Assembly: GCA_035949375.1 (NCBI GenBank)
Contig: DASZIG010000128.1
Location: 1-64,000, forward strand
DNA: 64,000 nt
Origin: Gp13-AA77 sp035949375
GTDB taxonomy: Bacteria; Acidobacteriota; Terriglobia; UBA7540
Direction: 5' to 3'
The translations under genes and the position numbers were made by a program. Every line of letters starts with the position of its first letter. The stretch's first letter is position 1. Under the pieces are notes generated by a model. The model searched no databases. It saw only the letters and a list, made by a program, of their open reading frames with translations, and was not told the DNA's origin. Shown piece by piece: positions 7,743 through 16,060 of the stretch.

Positions 7743-8064
7743 AAACGTTCAGCCGTCGCGTCTCCTGTGCGAGTTCGAAGTCCAGTGGTCGCCCAGGGCG
7801 CGAACACCGATTTTCGCACGCCTATCGGACGCACGGCAAGAACTGCCGCCGGCTCGTGAGGGACTTTATGTGGGAATTGGCACCCAGTCGCCCCCGAAGC
7901 CTATGACGTCAGCGTCGGGGGCAGAGGAATCCGCGCCCAAGGCGCGCCTAGGCTTCACGTCGCCTCCCGGTTGTTAACGTCTGATAAGATATATTATGTT
8001 AACTAATCGATGGCAAAACGCGCTCCTCTGCTGGAACGCCAGTTTCGTCTTCCGAAATTGCAAG
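7743..8064. other. Intergenic region upstream of the His-rich membrane protein gene
   Basis: This 322-bp stretch separates two minus-strand genes. It contains an AT-rich island (about 7975-8003, gttaacgtctgataagatat) that could hold promoter elements, but no -35/-10 pair with proper spacing was convincing. No ORF with coding character was found. Confidence 0.4.
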
Positions 8065-8499
8065 CTATTGTGGCTTCGCGGCAGGCGCAGCAGCCGGGGC
8101 TGGGGTCGCGGCGTCAGTGCCCTTCTTGCCGTCCCACGTACCCTTTTCGCCGCCGTCGGCGGACCACTCGCCGCCGGTGAGGGCTCCGGCATCGAGCTTG
8201 GCTGTGAGGGTGTAATTCTCGTCGCCGCCGTTGATGTGGATTTCCAGTTTGCCGCCCGTGAAGGTTGCGCTGCCGATGTCAGTGTCGCCGAGCGGCGACG
8301 AGATCGAGCCCGTGACGCTCTCGTTCTGCTGCTCGAGGTAGAGAGTGAAAGGCATGTCGCCGTTGGGACCGCCGTGGGCCGTACACGTCCAGGTTCCGGC
8401 CACCGGTCCGCCAGCGGCCTTCTTTTCCTGGGCGACGGCGGCCGCGGCGAAGGCGAGTGTAACCAGGGCGAGAGTGAGGATTAAGGTGCTACGTTTCAT
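8065..8499 (-). CDS. Small secreted protein of unknown function
   Basis: The ATG at 8499 is preceded by aaaggagattcc, a strong ribosome-binding site. A clear signal peptide (LILTLALVTLAFAAAAVAQ) is followed by a domain of about 95 residues with alternating beta-type sequence (GTWTCTAHGGPNGDMPFTL, GSISSPLGDTDIGSATF, TLTAKLDAGALTGGEW). The protein ends with a low-complexity PAPAAAPAAKPQ tail. The pattern resembles small beta-barrel or lipocalin-like secreted proteins in which each strand pair scores a substrate or ligand, but no family is certain. It may be the last gene of the minus-strand series. Confidence 0.75.
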   Translation of the reverse strand: MKRSTLILTLALVTLAFAAAAVAQEKKAAGGPVAGTWTCTAHGGPNGDMPFTLYLEQQNESVTGSISSPLGDTDIGSATFTGGKLEIHINGGDENYTLTAKLDAGALTGGEWSADGGEKGTWDGKKGTDAATPAPAAAPAAKPQ

Positions 8500-8640
8500 G
8501 GAATCTCCTTTGGCGGACCTTCCCAGGGCGCCGGCACGTAGCCTGGGCCGTCTTACGGGTGGTCCGAGACGCCTGATTCTACAACGCCCGGAGGCGGCGC
8601 GTCCAGCGCGGTGAAGTTGCCCGGCGGCACCCTGGACGCC

Positions 8641-9627
8641 CTAGAACCAGAAGTGCCACAGCGTGTCGACCAGGGCATGCGTGAGCGCCGAGGCCGAAGT
8701 CCGGCGGCGCCGCTGGTAGGCGAGCCCATAGAAGATGCCGGCCACAGTGGCCATGATGCAGTAGCGCCAGTTCGGCACGGGCGGATGATGAAAGTGCGAG
8801 GCTCCAAAGATAGCCGATGCCACTAGCAGCGCATAGCGTCCCGGAGGTCCCTGCCGGATGCTCTTCTCGAGCAGATTCTGCAGAATGCCCCGGAAGAAGA
8901 CTTCTTCGGGAATGGCGATCGTCAGGTAGATGCCGAGGAAATCTGCCACGAGGTCAGCCGCCGACACGCGGTGCCCGTGAAAATGGATGAAATGGAGCGC
9001 GTAGCCGAGCGGAATACCGAGCGCGCTGAACATCGCCCAATTACGGATCCCGATGAGCGCGTCGCCCCCACGCCACAGGAGGCTGTGTCCAACGTCTTCA
9101 AGGTTGCGTACCGCCACGAAGGCGTAGACGCCCACGCAAACGGACCCGAGCGGCAGGAAAAAGTACAGGTCTTGCGGGCCGTACGGCCACACCCAAACGT
9201 CGGCCAGCCAGTGCGCCGGAATGGGCACGGCCAGGCATGCCATCGCCAGCCAGTCGCGCGCATTCGCGCCCTGGCGCGCCCTCGAGCGGTCGGGGAGCAG
9301 CAGGGCGGCCGGGGCCAGCGCATAGGCCGCAAGCTTCAGCGCCGGAATCGGGGCGAAGGTGCGGGTGCCGGCAGCATAGATGAGGTAGGGGACCAGGATC
9401 AGCAGCGGCAGGCCCAGGGCCGCCATCGGCGAGTTCCCTGCCCATTCCCGCAGGACGCGGATCACGGCCGGGTCCGTCAGGGCTACAAAAGCGCCGAGCA
9501 CCAACGCCGTCGCGGCAAAAAGCGCGCCGAACTGAAATGCGTTGACGGGGACGCGCTCGAGCACCAGCCAGTCGGCGAGCGCCGCCAGGATCAGCAGAAG
9601 AATGACTCCGAGTCCGAACCTCTTCAC
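8641..9627 (-). CDS. CPBP-family intramembrane metalloprotease (CAAX protease-like)
   Basis: The 328-residue polytopic protein begins at a GTG (9627), 21 bases after the stop of the M16-like gene, so the two are probably cotranscribed. The conserved CPBP/Abi motifs are near the C-terminus: EEVFFRGIL (EExxxR), then GASHFHH (FxxxH type) and a final ALVDTLWHFW with a His. These residues form the glutamate/histidine active site inside the membrane. The family includes CAAX prenyl proteases, bacteriocin-immunity proteins and maturation proteases. The target here is unknown. The first half has five or six hydrophobic helices. Confidence 0.85.
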   Translation of the reverse strand: MKRFGLGVILLLILAALADWLVLERVPVNAFQFGALFAATALVLGAFVALTDPAVIRVLREWAGNSPMAALGLPLLILVPYLIYAAGTRTFAPIPALKLAAYALAPAALLLPDRSRARQGANARDWLAMACLAVPIPAHWLADVWVWPYGPQDLYFFLPLGSVCVGVYAFVAVRNLEDVGHSLLWRGGDALIGIRNWAMFSALGIPLGYALHFIHFHGHRVSAADLVADFLGIYLTIAIPEEVFFRGILQNLLEKSIRQGPPGRYALLVASAIFGASHFHHPPVPNWRYCIMATVAGIFYGLAYQRRRRTSASALTHALVDTLWHFWF

Positions 9628-9648
9628 ACGATTGGTCCCGGGCGTAGG

Positions 9649-11130
9649 CTACCGCGCTTCCGATCCGCCGCCGGTGCGTTCCAAGCCCGGGGATGCGAGA
9701 TCGAGGGCGTCGATAGGAATCACGCGAGTCGCCCCCAGCTTGCGCATGTCCCTCTCGAACACGGACGCGTTCCCGACCAGTACGATGGTGGCCTGATCGG
9801 GATCGAGATAGCGCCGCGTGGCCTGCCACACGTCATCCGGCGTGAGCTTGCGCAGGGCGGCCGGCAGTGTGCTCCAGGTGTCGAGCGGCAGATGGTACGT
9901 CATCAGATCGAGGAACTGGTCCGCGATGCCGGCGGAGGTCTCAAAATCGAGGGCCTGGTGCCCGATCAGATAGTCCGCGGCCTGCTGCAATTCGCCCGCA
10001 CTGATGGCGTGCTCGCGCATGTGCTTCATCTCTTCCAGCACGCGCTGGACGGCCTTGGCGGTCTCGGCGTTCCGCGTCGAGGTCTTGGCCACCCAGACGC
10101 CGGTGGTCACATAACAATCGATGTCACTCGAAGCGCTGTAGGTCAGGCCGTGTTCGCCGCGCAGATCGCTGAAAAGCCGATTGGAGGCGGGGCCGCCCAG
10201 AATCTGGTTGGCCACCGTCAGCGCCACGTAGTCGGGGCTCGAGTGCGGAATGCCGGGAAACCCGACGCGGATCTCGGTCTGCACAGCGTCAGGCTTGTCC
10301 ACGATCACAATGCGCGTGGTTCCGGCGGCCGACGTCCTCACCGGCCAGCTCGGGGCGGAATGCGCGGCCGCCGATGCCGACGGAGGTCCGGCCCAGCCGG
10401 CGAAATAGCGTTCGGCCAGTTGGAAGGCCTCGGCAGGCGTGATGTCTCCCACCACCGCCAGAACGCTGTGCCCCGGCAGGTACGCGGCGGCATGAAAGGC
10501 GGCCAGATCCTGCGATGTGAGGTTGCGGGTAGCGTCGAGCGTGCCGTCGCCGGGGTGACCGTAGGGCGTGCCGGCCAGGATTAATTGATCCGTGACCGCG
10601 TCGGCGAGATAGGCGGGATCCTCGTGGAGCACCTCGATCGCGGACAGGGTCTGTTTGCGGATGCGCTCCACGTCCGCCGGGGCGTAGGCGGGATGCAGGG
10701 TCATGTCTGCCATCAGGTCAAAGGCGAGCGGCGCGTGATCGGAGAGCACGGTCAGGGTGGCCGAGGAGATGTCCCACTCCGAGTTGTTGTCGAAAGTCCC
10801 GCCGGCCCCGTCGATGGCCTCGGCTAGATCAAGAGCCGAGTGGTGTGTTGTGCCCTCGTTGTACATGGAGGCGGCGAACTGGGCGGTGCCCGGCAGGTTC
10901 GGCGGGTCGGCTTCGGGTCCGGCGGCGATGTTCATGCGAAGGGTGAGCACCGGGAGTGAATGGCGTTCCACCACCAGGACTTGCAGACCGTTCGGGAGCG
11001 CGCGCACCGTGGGCAGAGGCAGCGCGATGGGCTCCGGAGGGGGGACGCTCGGCGGAGAGTTGCGCTCGCGGGCGCACAGAAGCGCGGCCGAGAGGAGAAT
11101 AGCGCCAAACCAGAGAGAAGCTCTCACCAC
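9649..11130 (-). CDS. M16-family peptidase homologue lacking the zinc motif
   Basis: Two M16 (insulinase/PqqL-type) domains are present, beginning ALPNGLQVLVVERHSLPVL. At the position where active members carry HxxEH this protein has TAQFAASMYNEGTT, so the zinc ligands are missing. The C-terminal domain keeps the NRLFSDLRGEHGLTYS-type segment typical of the family. Such inactive halves usually pair with an active subunit; that candidate is encoded nearby (13179-14588). The frame stays open to a GTG at 11283, but the extra part translates the dispersed repeat at 11121-11210. I therefore prefer the GTG at 11130, just before a hydrophobic export signal (SLWFGAILLSAALLCA). Confidence 0.82.
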   Translation of the reverse strand: MVRASLWFGAILLSAALLCARERNSPPSVPPPEPIALPLPTVRALPNGLQVLVVERHSLPVLTLRMNIAAGPEADPPNLPGTAQFAASMYNEGTTHHSALDLAEAIDGAGGTFDNNSEWDISSATLTVLSDHAPLAFDLMADMTLHPAYAPADVERIRKQTLSAIEVLHEDPAYLADAVTDQLILAGTPYGHPGDGTLDATRNLTSQDLAAFHAAAYLPGHSVLAVVGDITPAEAFQLAERYFAGWAGPPSASAAAHSAPSWPVRTSAAGTTRIVIVDKPDAVQTEIRVGFPGIPHSSPDYVALTVANQILGGPASNRLFSDLRGEHGLTYSASSDIDCYVTTGVWVAKTSTRNAETAKAVQRVLEEMKHMREHAISAGELQQAADYLIGHQALDFETSAGIADQFLDLMTYHLPLDTWSTLPAALRKLTPDDVWQATRRYLDPDQATIVLVGNASVFERDMRKLGATRVIPIDALDLASPGLERTGGGSEAR

Positions 11131-11210
11131 AGAGATCACGGAGGTCCACTGAGCTTTCTTACTCCGTGGTCTCTGTGCGCTCCGTGGTGAATTCTTCTCG
11201 CGCGCAGTGA
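11121..11210. repeat. Dispersed CTCTGTGGTG-type repeat, copy 2
   Basis: This copy matches the element at 3911-3990: ctctcaccacagag at the left end and ctctgtgcgctccgtggtgaattc at the right. The spacer differs. It sits at the 5' edge of the M16-like gene and would be translated if the upstream GTG at 11283 were used, which argues for a start within or after the repeat. Confidence 0.7.
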
Positions 11211-11299
11211 AGGCGCTGGCGGTCGAGCGCAGATTCGTCGTCCACTTCCCTGCCCGGATCTTGGGTTTCGCTTCAACTTTCACTCGAACGCCCTCGACT

Positions 11300-13120
11300 T
11301 CAAAGCTGCGGCACCGGTGGTTTAACGGGAGCCCCTGGCGTTACGCCCTTTCGAAGTAGGTGCCGCTTGTAAAGCCTGTCGCCCGCGATGGCGTACAAAT
11401 CCTGGTGATCAGGGCCTCCAAAGGCGACGCCGAGCAACGGCTCCGCCGGCGAATTGATGATCGCAACCACGCGGCCAGGCTGGTCGCAAACTTGAATGCC
11501 GAGTCGGGTCGCTACGTATAGGTAACCGAGTGTGTCCACCGTCATACCGGCGGCGCGGGTTGCAGACTCGTCGTCGCGCGACTCCAAATGATAGAAGGGC
11601 TCGACATCGATCAGTGGTTTACCGGTCTGCAGTTGAAAAGACCAGACCCACCTTGAGTCGGCGTCGTCAACCAGCAGGAGGGATTGGTCAGCGGAGAGAC
11701 GAATCCCGTTGGCTCGCCGAAGCATGCCGTAAGGCAAATTCTCATTCCGTTTGGATCCCGAATTGTCGATCCGCCATAGGGAATGCTGGTTAGGGTCGGT
11801 GAAGAACACGGTCCCGTCAGCAGTCACCACGAGATCCTGGCATTGGATGCCACGAGCAATTACCCTGTTACCACCCTGGTGCGCGAAAGCAGTAATTCGA
11901 TCTCCTTCGCACGCGTAGAGCGATCCATCTTGCGCAAGTGTCACGCCGCGTGATTTCCGAAGCACCCCTTGGCCTCTGTAGTCAGCTACGGTCGACCAAC
12001 TTCCAGTGGTGGAAAGCTCGATAATGCGATCACCTGTAGGGTCGCTGAGGATGACGTTCCCGGCAGCGTCAGCGGTGAGACCGGCAGCGTTCGATTGATA
12101 AGTCTCCGGAGTGCCTCGAACCCAATTAAAGCCCTCGTCGAAGCGCTTAACGATGCCGCGTATGGGTGGGAGCGGAACTAGTTGCCAATCGCTCGACGGA
12201 TCGAGAATCGCCGTGTTTCCGAGTCCGCCGCGAGCCGGCGCCGGCTTCGCGATGGGCTGCGGATAGTCGCGCCAGAGCCAGCGCAGGGCGTCGGGCAGAA
12301 TCGCGCCGCCCTGGTCCATGTCGTGATCTTTGTCGCCGGTGACGAACTTCACGTCGTAGCCTGCGAACTGCAAACCCGACGCCACGGTCTGGTTCGCCAT
12401 CCACCAGTCGCCGGCGTAGATGTTAAGGTCGTGGCTGCCGTCCTGCAGGAAGACGCGTAGCGGCTTGGGCTCGGTTTTGCGGATCAGGTTTGGGTAAACG
12501 TCGCCGCCACGCAAGTCCGTGAAGCTGCCGATGAAGCTCAGCACGCGATGGAACGCGTCGGGACGGTTCCAGGCCGCGGTGAACGCGCAGATGCCGCCGG
12601 AACTGAGTCCGGCGATGGCGCGGTCATCGGGATTGGTCGAGAGGTTATAGTGTTTCGCTACCTCGGGAATGATCTCTTCCAGCAGGAAGCGCGCGTACCG
12701 GTCGCCCATGCCGTCGTACTCAAAGCTGCGATTGAAGCGGTCCTGCTGATCGGGCGAGGCGGCTTTGAGGACGCCGGGGTTAATGAAGATGCCGATGGTG
12801 ACGGGCATTTCCTGCTTCGCGATCAGGTTATCAAACACGATGGGAACGCGAGCCCGCCCGTCCTCTTTGATGAAACCTTCGCCATCCTGGAACACCATGA
12901 CGCAAGCAGGCTTGCCGGGCGCGTATTGGGCGGGAACGTACACCCAATAATCCCGCACGGTGCCCGGAAACACATGGCTGGTCCAGGTGTAGTGCGAAAC
13001 CGTGCCGGCGGGAACTCCGGGCTGGCGATTCGAGTCCGGACCGAGCGTATATTGATCCTGGGCGCAAAGCAGCGCCGTGGCGATGAGGAACAGCGAGATG
13101 AGCCACAGCAGCTTTTTCAT
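11300..13120 (-). CDS. Secreted esterase fused to an SMP-30/gluconolactonase-like propeller
   Basis: From the ATG at 13120 the protein (606 residues) has a signal peptide (KKLLWLISLFLIATALLCAQ). An alpha/beta-hydrolase domain of the enterochelin-esterase (esterase D) type follows, with the nucleophile elbow GLSSGG near residue 160 and a possible acid/His region (KDHDMDQGG). From about residue 310 a six-bladed propeller of SMP-30 type appears (GLTADAAGNVILSDPTGDRI, LVVTADGTVFFTDP, GIRLSADQSLLLVDDADSR). The two-domain order is unusual: hydrolase first, calcium-dependent lactonase fold second. It lies between the two M16 genes with a short gap, suggesting one transcript. The substrate is unknown, possibly a sugar ester or lactone. 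Confidence 0.85.
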   Translation of the reverse strand: MKKLLWLISLFLIATALLCAQDQYTLGPDSNRQPGVPAGTVSHYTWTSHVFPGTVRDYWVYVPAQYAPGKPACVMVFQDGEGFIKEDGRARVPIVFDNLIAKQEMPVTIGIFINPGVLKAASPDQQDRFNRSFEYDGMGDRYARFLLEEIIPEVAKHYNLSTNPDDRAIAGLSSGGICAFTAAWNRPDAFHRVLSFIGSFTDLRGGDVYPNLIRKTEPKPLRVFLQDGSHDLNIYAGDWWMANQTVASGLQFAGYDVKFVTGDKDHDMDQGGAILPDALRWLWRDYPQPIAKPAPARGGLGNTAILDPSSDWQLVPLPPIRGIVKRFDEGFNWVRGTPETYQSNAAGLTADAAGNVILSDPTGDRIIELSTTGSWSTVADYRGQGVLRKSRGVTLAQDGSLYACEGDRITAFAHQGGNRVIARGIQCQDLVVTADGTVFFTDPNQHSLWRIDNSGSKRNENLPYGMLRRANGIRLSADQSLLLVDDADSRWVWSFQLQTGKPLIDVEPFYHLESRDDESATRAAGMTVDTLGYLYVATRLGIQVCDQPGRVVAIINSPAEPLLGVAFGGPDHQDLYAIAGDRLYKRHLLRKGVTPGAPVKPPVPQL

Positions 13121-13178
13121 AGCAATCCGCCCTATCCGGGGCGCGCCGAGCATATTCGGGGCGCGGCGAGCAGCGCCC

Positions 13179-14588
13179 CTACGGTTTCCCGCCGGGAATC
13201 ACCTCGATGCGCGTCATGTTTTCCGGCACGAAGTACGTGCGAGCGACACGCTGGATGTCGGCCGGAGTCACGGCCAGGAAGCGCTCCACCTCGGTGTTCA
13301 CCAGCTCCGCGTCCTTGAGCACCACGGCGTCGTAGCCAAGCTCGTCCGCGCGGCTCTGGGTGCTTTGATGACTCACGATGAGATCGCCGAGGATTTCGTC
13401 CTTGGCCTTCTCCAACTCCTGCTCGCCGACGGGATGATCGCGCAGGCCGGCAAGCACGCTCGCGATCTCCCCCTCGGCCTGCGCCGGAGTGAAGCCCGAG
13501 TTGAGCACCGCCAGCACAAAGAACAGGTTCGGGTCTTCGGTGAAATTCCCCTGGCTGTCGGCCTCGAGCGCCATCTGCTTCTCATACACCAGCCGGCGAT
13601 AGATGCGCGAGCTCTCGCCCTGCGCCAGGATTTTGGAGGCCAGGCGCACCGGGTAGGCGTCCGGCGTGCCGTCGGCCGGCATATGGTAGCCCTCGATCAC
13701 GGCGGGCAGGGCCACATCTTCATTGAGCTTGAGCGTGCGCGGCGCGGTCTGCGGCGGTTCCGCGGGAATGTCGCGGTGCACCGGCTGGCCCTGGGGAATC
13801 GGGCCGAAGTATTGCTCCACCGACGCCCGCAACCCGTCGGGCGAGAAGTCACCCACCACCACCAGGGTGGCGTTGTTCGGCACGTAGTAGGTGTTGTAGA
13901 AGCCGCGGACGTCGCCGAGGCTCGCGCGCTCCAGATCCTCCATGCTTCCGATCGGCACGTGCTTGTAAGGATGCACGGTGAAGGCGTGCGCGTAGAGGAC
14001 TTCAACCACGTCGCCGTAAGGCTGATTGTCGAAGCGCTGGCGCCGCTCCTCTTTCACCACTTCCCTTTCGTTCTTGAAACTGCGATCGCTGATGTCCAGG
14101 TTGCGCATGCGGTCGGCCTCGAGCCAGAGCGCGACCGGCAGGATGGAAGACGGGATGGTCTCCCAGAACACCGTGGTGTCTTCGGTGGTGTAGGCGTTGT
14201 CCATCCCGCCGGCTTTCACGATGTAGTTGGAGAACTCGTCCGGGCCGAGGTTGGTGGTGCCGTCGAACATCAGGTGCTCGAAGAAATGCGCGAAGCCCGT
14301 CTGCCCCGGCCGCTCGTCCCTGGAGCCGACGTGATACCAGACCTGCACGTTCACGACCGGCGCTTCGTGATCCTCAACCATCAGGACACGCAGGCCGTTC
14401 GGGAATTGCATCTGCTCGATCTTGGTGTGCGGCAGGCGGACCCGTGCGGCGCCTGGCAGCGGTAGGGTCAGGAGGGCGCACAGAGCAGCTACCGCGCGCC
14501 AACGCCTGGGCAGGGACGCAGCGCCCGCCCAAAGAAACGCGAAGGGATCACAGCCTGGGCTCCAAGACTGCGCACCCTTCATCTGCAT
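13179..14588 (-). CDS. M16-family zinc metallopeptidase, active subunit
   Basis: The protein carries the inverted zinc motif HFFEH (GFAHFFEHLMFDGTT) with the downstream Glu region (NEREVVKEERRQRFDNQPYG), so it should be catalytic. A hydrophobic export signal (AVAALCALLTLPLPGAA) precedes it. The second M16 domain is present, and the total is about 469 residues. The open frame runs further upstream to 14729 but there it translates a REP-like repeat, so ATG 14588 (or 14582, with a GGGGG box upstream) is preferred. M16 peptidases degrade peptides in the periplasm or process precursors. It probably pairs with the zinc-less M16 homologue encoded at 9649-11130. Confidence 0.87.
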   Translation of the reverse strand: MQMKGAQSWSPGCDPFAFLWAGAASLPRRWRAVAALCALLTLPLPGAARVRLPHTKIEQMQFPNGLRVLMVEDHEAPVVNVQVWYHVGSRDERPGQTGFAHFFEHLMFDGTTNLGPDEFSNYIVKAGGMDNAYTTEDTTVFWETIPSSILPVALWLEADRMRNLDISDRSFKNEREVVKEERRQRFDNQPYGDVVEVLYAHAFTVHPYKHVPIGSMEDLERASLGDVRGFYNTYYVPNNATLVVVGDFSPDGLRASVEQYFGPIPQGQPVHRDIPAEPPQTAPRTLKLNEDVALPAVIEGYHMPADGTPDAYPVRLASKILAQGESSRIYRRLVYEKQMALEADSQGNFTEDPNLFFVLAVLNSGFTPAQAEGEIASVLAGLRDHPVGEQELEKAKDEILGDLIVSHQSTQSRADELGYDAVVLKDAELVNTEVERFLAVTPADIQRVARTYFVPENMTRIEVIPGGKP

Positions 14589-14618
14589 CCCCCGGCCAGG
14601 CCCGGAGGGCCGACAGAC

Positions 14619-14768
14619 TTTAGCCCACGGCGTAAGCCGTGGGAACCTGGCCGCGTTAGAATGCCGAAGGGACGAAAGTTGGCGTGGCGAGTCACGAAGC
14701 CCCGAACCGCGCTCATTTTTCCATCCCATGTGTGTTCAGCAACATTCCGGCTTCGCTCGTATATGCGG
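14619..14768. repeat. Two adjacent dispersed repeats upstream of the M16 gene
   Basis: At about 14619-14645 lies tttagcccacggcgtaagccgtggg, the same hairpin unit as in the palindrome at 4275-4446. Directly beyond it, 14694-14768 read on the minus strand gives tacgagcgaagccggaatgt, then a variable part and gaatgagcgcggtt-like sequence. The same order appears on the plus strand at 30055-30130. Both units are intergenic and non-coding. Confidence 0.7.
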
Positions 14769-14775
14769 TCACAGG

Positions 14776-15939
14776 TCACCGGGCCTCACCAGCGGTCCCG
14801 AGGACGCCTGGAAACCAGCTTACGGCGTTATCGTGATAGAGCTTCCTGAGCACCGCGTCGGGCAACCCAAGCCCTTGCACTTTTTGATGACTCTCCGTTT
14901 CCACCATGCCTGTCGTAGCAAAGAATCGCCAGTCGCGGGCGTAAGTCTCCTCCCACTCCTTCACCGCCGCTGCCGGATTGGCGTCCGGCGCCAGCCCAAG
15001 ATCCGTGGCGTAGACCAGCCGATCCTGATACCTGGTGATGAAAGCGATGATCTGGTCGCGGGGCTGCTTCATCACGTAGGGCATCCGGGCGGCAAGGTCC
15101 ACCGCGAAGTTCGGATACCGGTCAAGATGCCTGGCGATCTCGTCGAAATCGGCTTCCATGCTTCCGAGGTGCGCTCCCACCACGCGCAGGTCGGGGTTCT
15201 GCTCCAGCAGATGATCGCGAGCCCGCAGAATGGCCTCCTTCGAAGCTGGATGCGCCTTGCCATACATGTACCACTCCGGATGCTCCATGTAATACGAATA
15301 GTCCGGCGCGGCGCGGTTGGGCGGCTGCCAGAGCGTGTTGGGGTCGGCAACGTGCGCGATCAGGGTCTTGTGGTGCGCCGCGATGTCTTTGTAGATCGGC
15401 GCGAAGATCGGGTTATCGGGCAGCACGTACTGGCCCTTTGCGTCCAGCAGTTCCATGCCGATGTTCTTCCAGATTTTTACCGCCACCGCGCCGCGATCGA
15501 AGTCTTGATTGATCTGGCGAATGGCGGCCTCGGCGAAACCGGGCTGCCGGAACCCAAAAGGGTCGAAGGTGGTGCACAGGGCCGCCTGGCCACCGCTTGC
15601 GTGAACCACTTCCCAGGCAGCGTCGAGTTGCGGGAGCAGCGTCTTCTGGAACTTGGCGTGGTCGTCCACGACGCAGATATCCACGATGTGCATGTGCAGT
15701 CGATGCAGCATGGCGTAGAAAGCAGGGGCGCTTTGAAACACGTGCGTGTGGGTGTCGATCGGTTCGAGCGCGCAAAAACTGCGAAGTTCATCCGGGGAAA
15801 AGGCTTGGCGCGTTTCGGCGTCGGCCCGGGCCCTGTGCGGCGCGGCCTGCGGACCATCCTGTGCGTTCGAGGCGCCGGAGACTGTGGCCGCGAGAATCAC
15901 GGCCGAGAACACGATGGTTTTTAAGTTAATCTGCTTCAT
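14776..15939 (-). CDS. Secreted amidohydrolase (amidohydrolase_2 / ACMSD-like)
   Basis: The start is the ATG at 15939 with ggcgg upstream; a signal peptide (IVFSAVILAATVSGASNAQ) follows. The metal-binding HxH of the TIM-barrel amidohydrolase is seen in PIDTHTHVF near residue 61. Later conserved blocks include LIAHVADP, VVGAHLGSMEAD (the barrel His) and LVYATDLGL (the final Asp), in the order expected of the amidohydrolase_2 family. These enzymes hydrolyse or decarboxylate cyclic and aromatic substrates using one zinc. This member is exported, which is less usual. It is transcribed divergently from the alcohol dehydrogenase gene. Confidence 0.85.
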   Translation of the reverse strand: MKQINLKTIVFSAVILAATVSGASNAQDGPQAAPHRARADAETRQAFSPDELRSFCALEPIDTHTHVFQSAPAFYAMLHRLHMHIVDICVVDDHAKFQKTLLPQLDAAWEVVHASGGQAALCTTFDPFGFRQPGFAEAAIRQINQDFDRGAVAVKIWKNIGMELLDAKGQYVLPDNPIFAPIYKDIAAHHKTLIAHVADPNTLWQPPNRAAPDYSYYMEHPEWYMYGKAHPASKEAILRARDHLLEQNPDLRVVGAHLGSMEADFDEIARHLDRYPNFAVDLAARMPYVMKQPRDQIIAFITRYQDRLVYATDLGLAPDANPAAAVKEWEETYARDWRFFATTGMVETESHQKVQGLGLPDAVLRKLYHDNAVSWFPGVLGTAGEAR

Positions 15940-16060
15940 TCGCCGCCTAGTTTTTCTCGTCCACGAGTTGCCTCTCGCGGAACTGAGCCCAAACTCAACC
16001 ATCCAACGTCGCGATTGTAGCGCACTCTCCGACCCCAAGATGGTTTATGATTGGCGGACG

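Noticed and set aside
8971..10584. 537-codon plus-strand frame
   Set aside because: Antisense to the CPBP and M16 genes, rich in Arg/Gly/His, with no domain.
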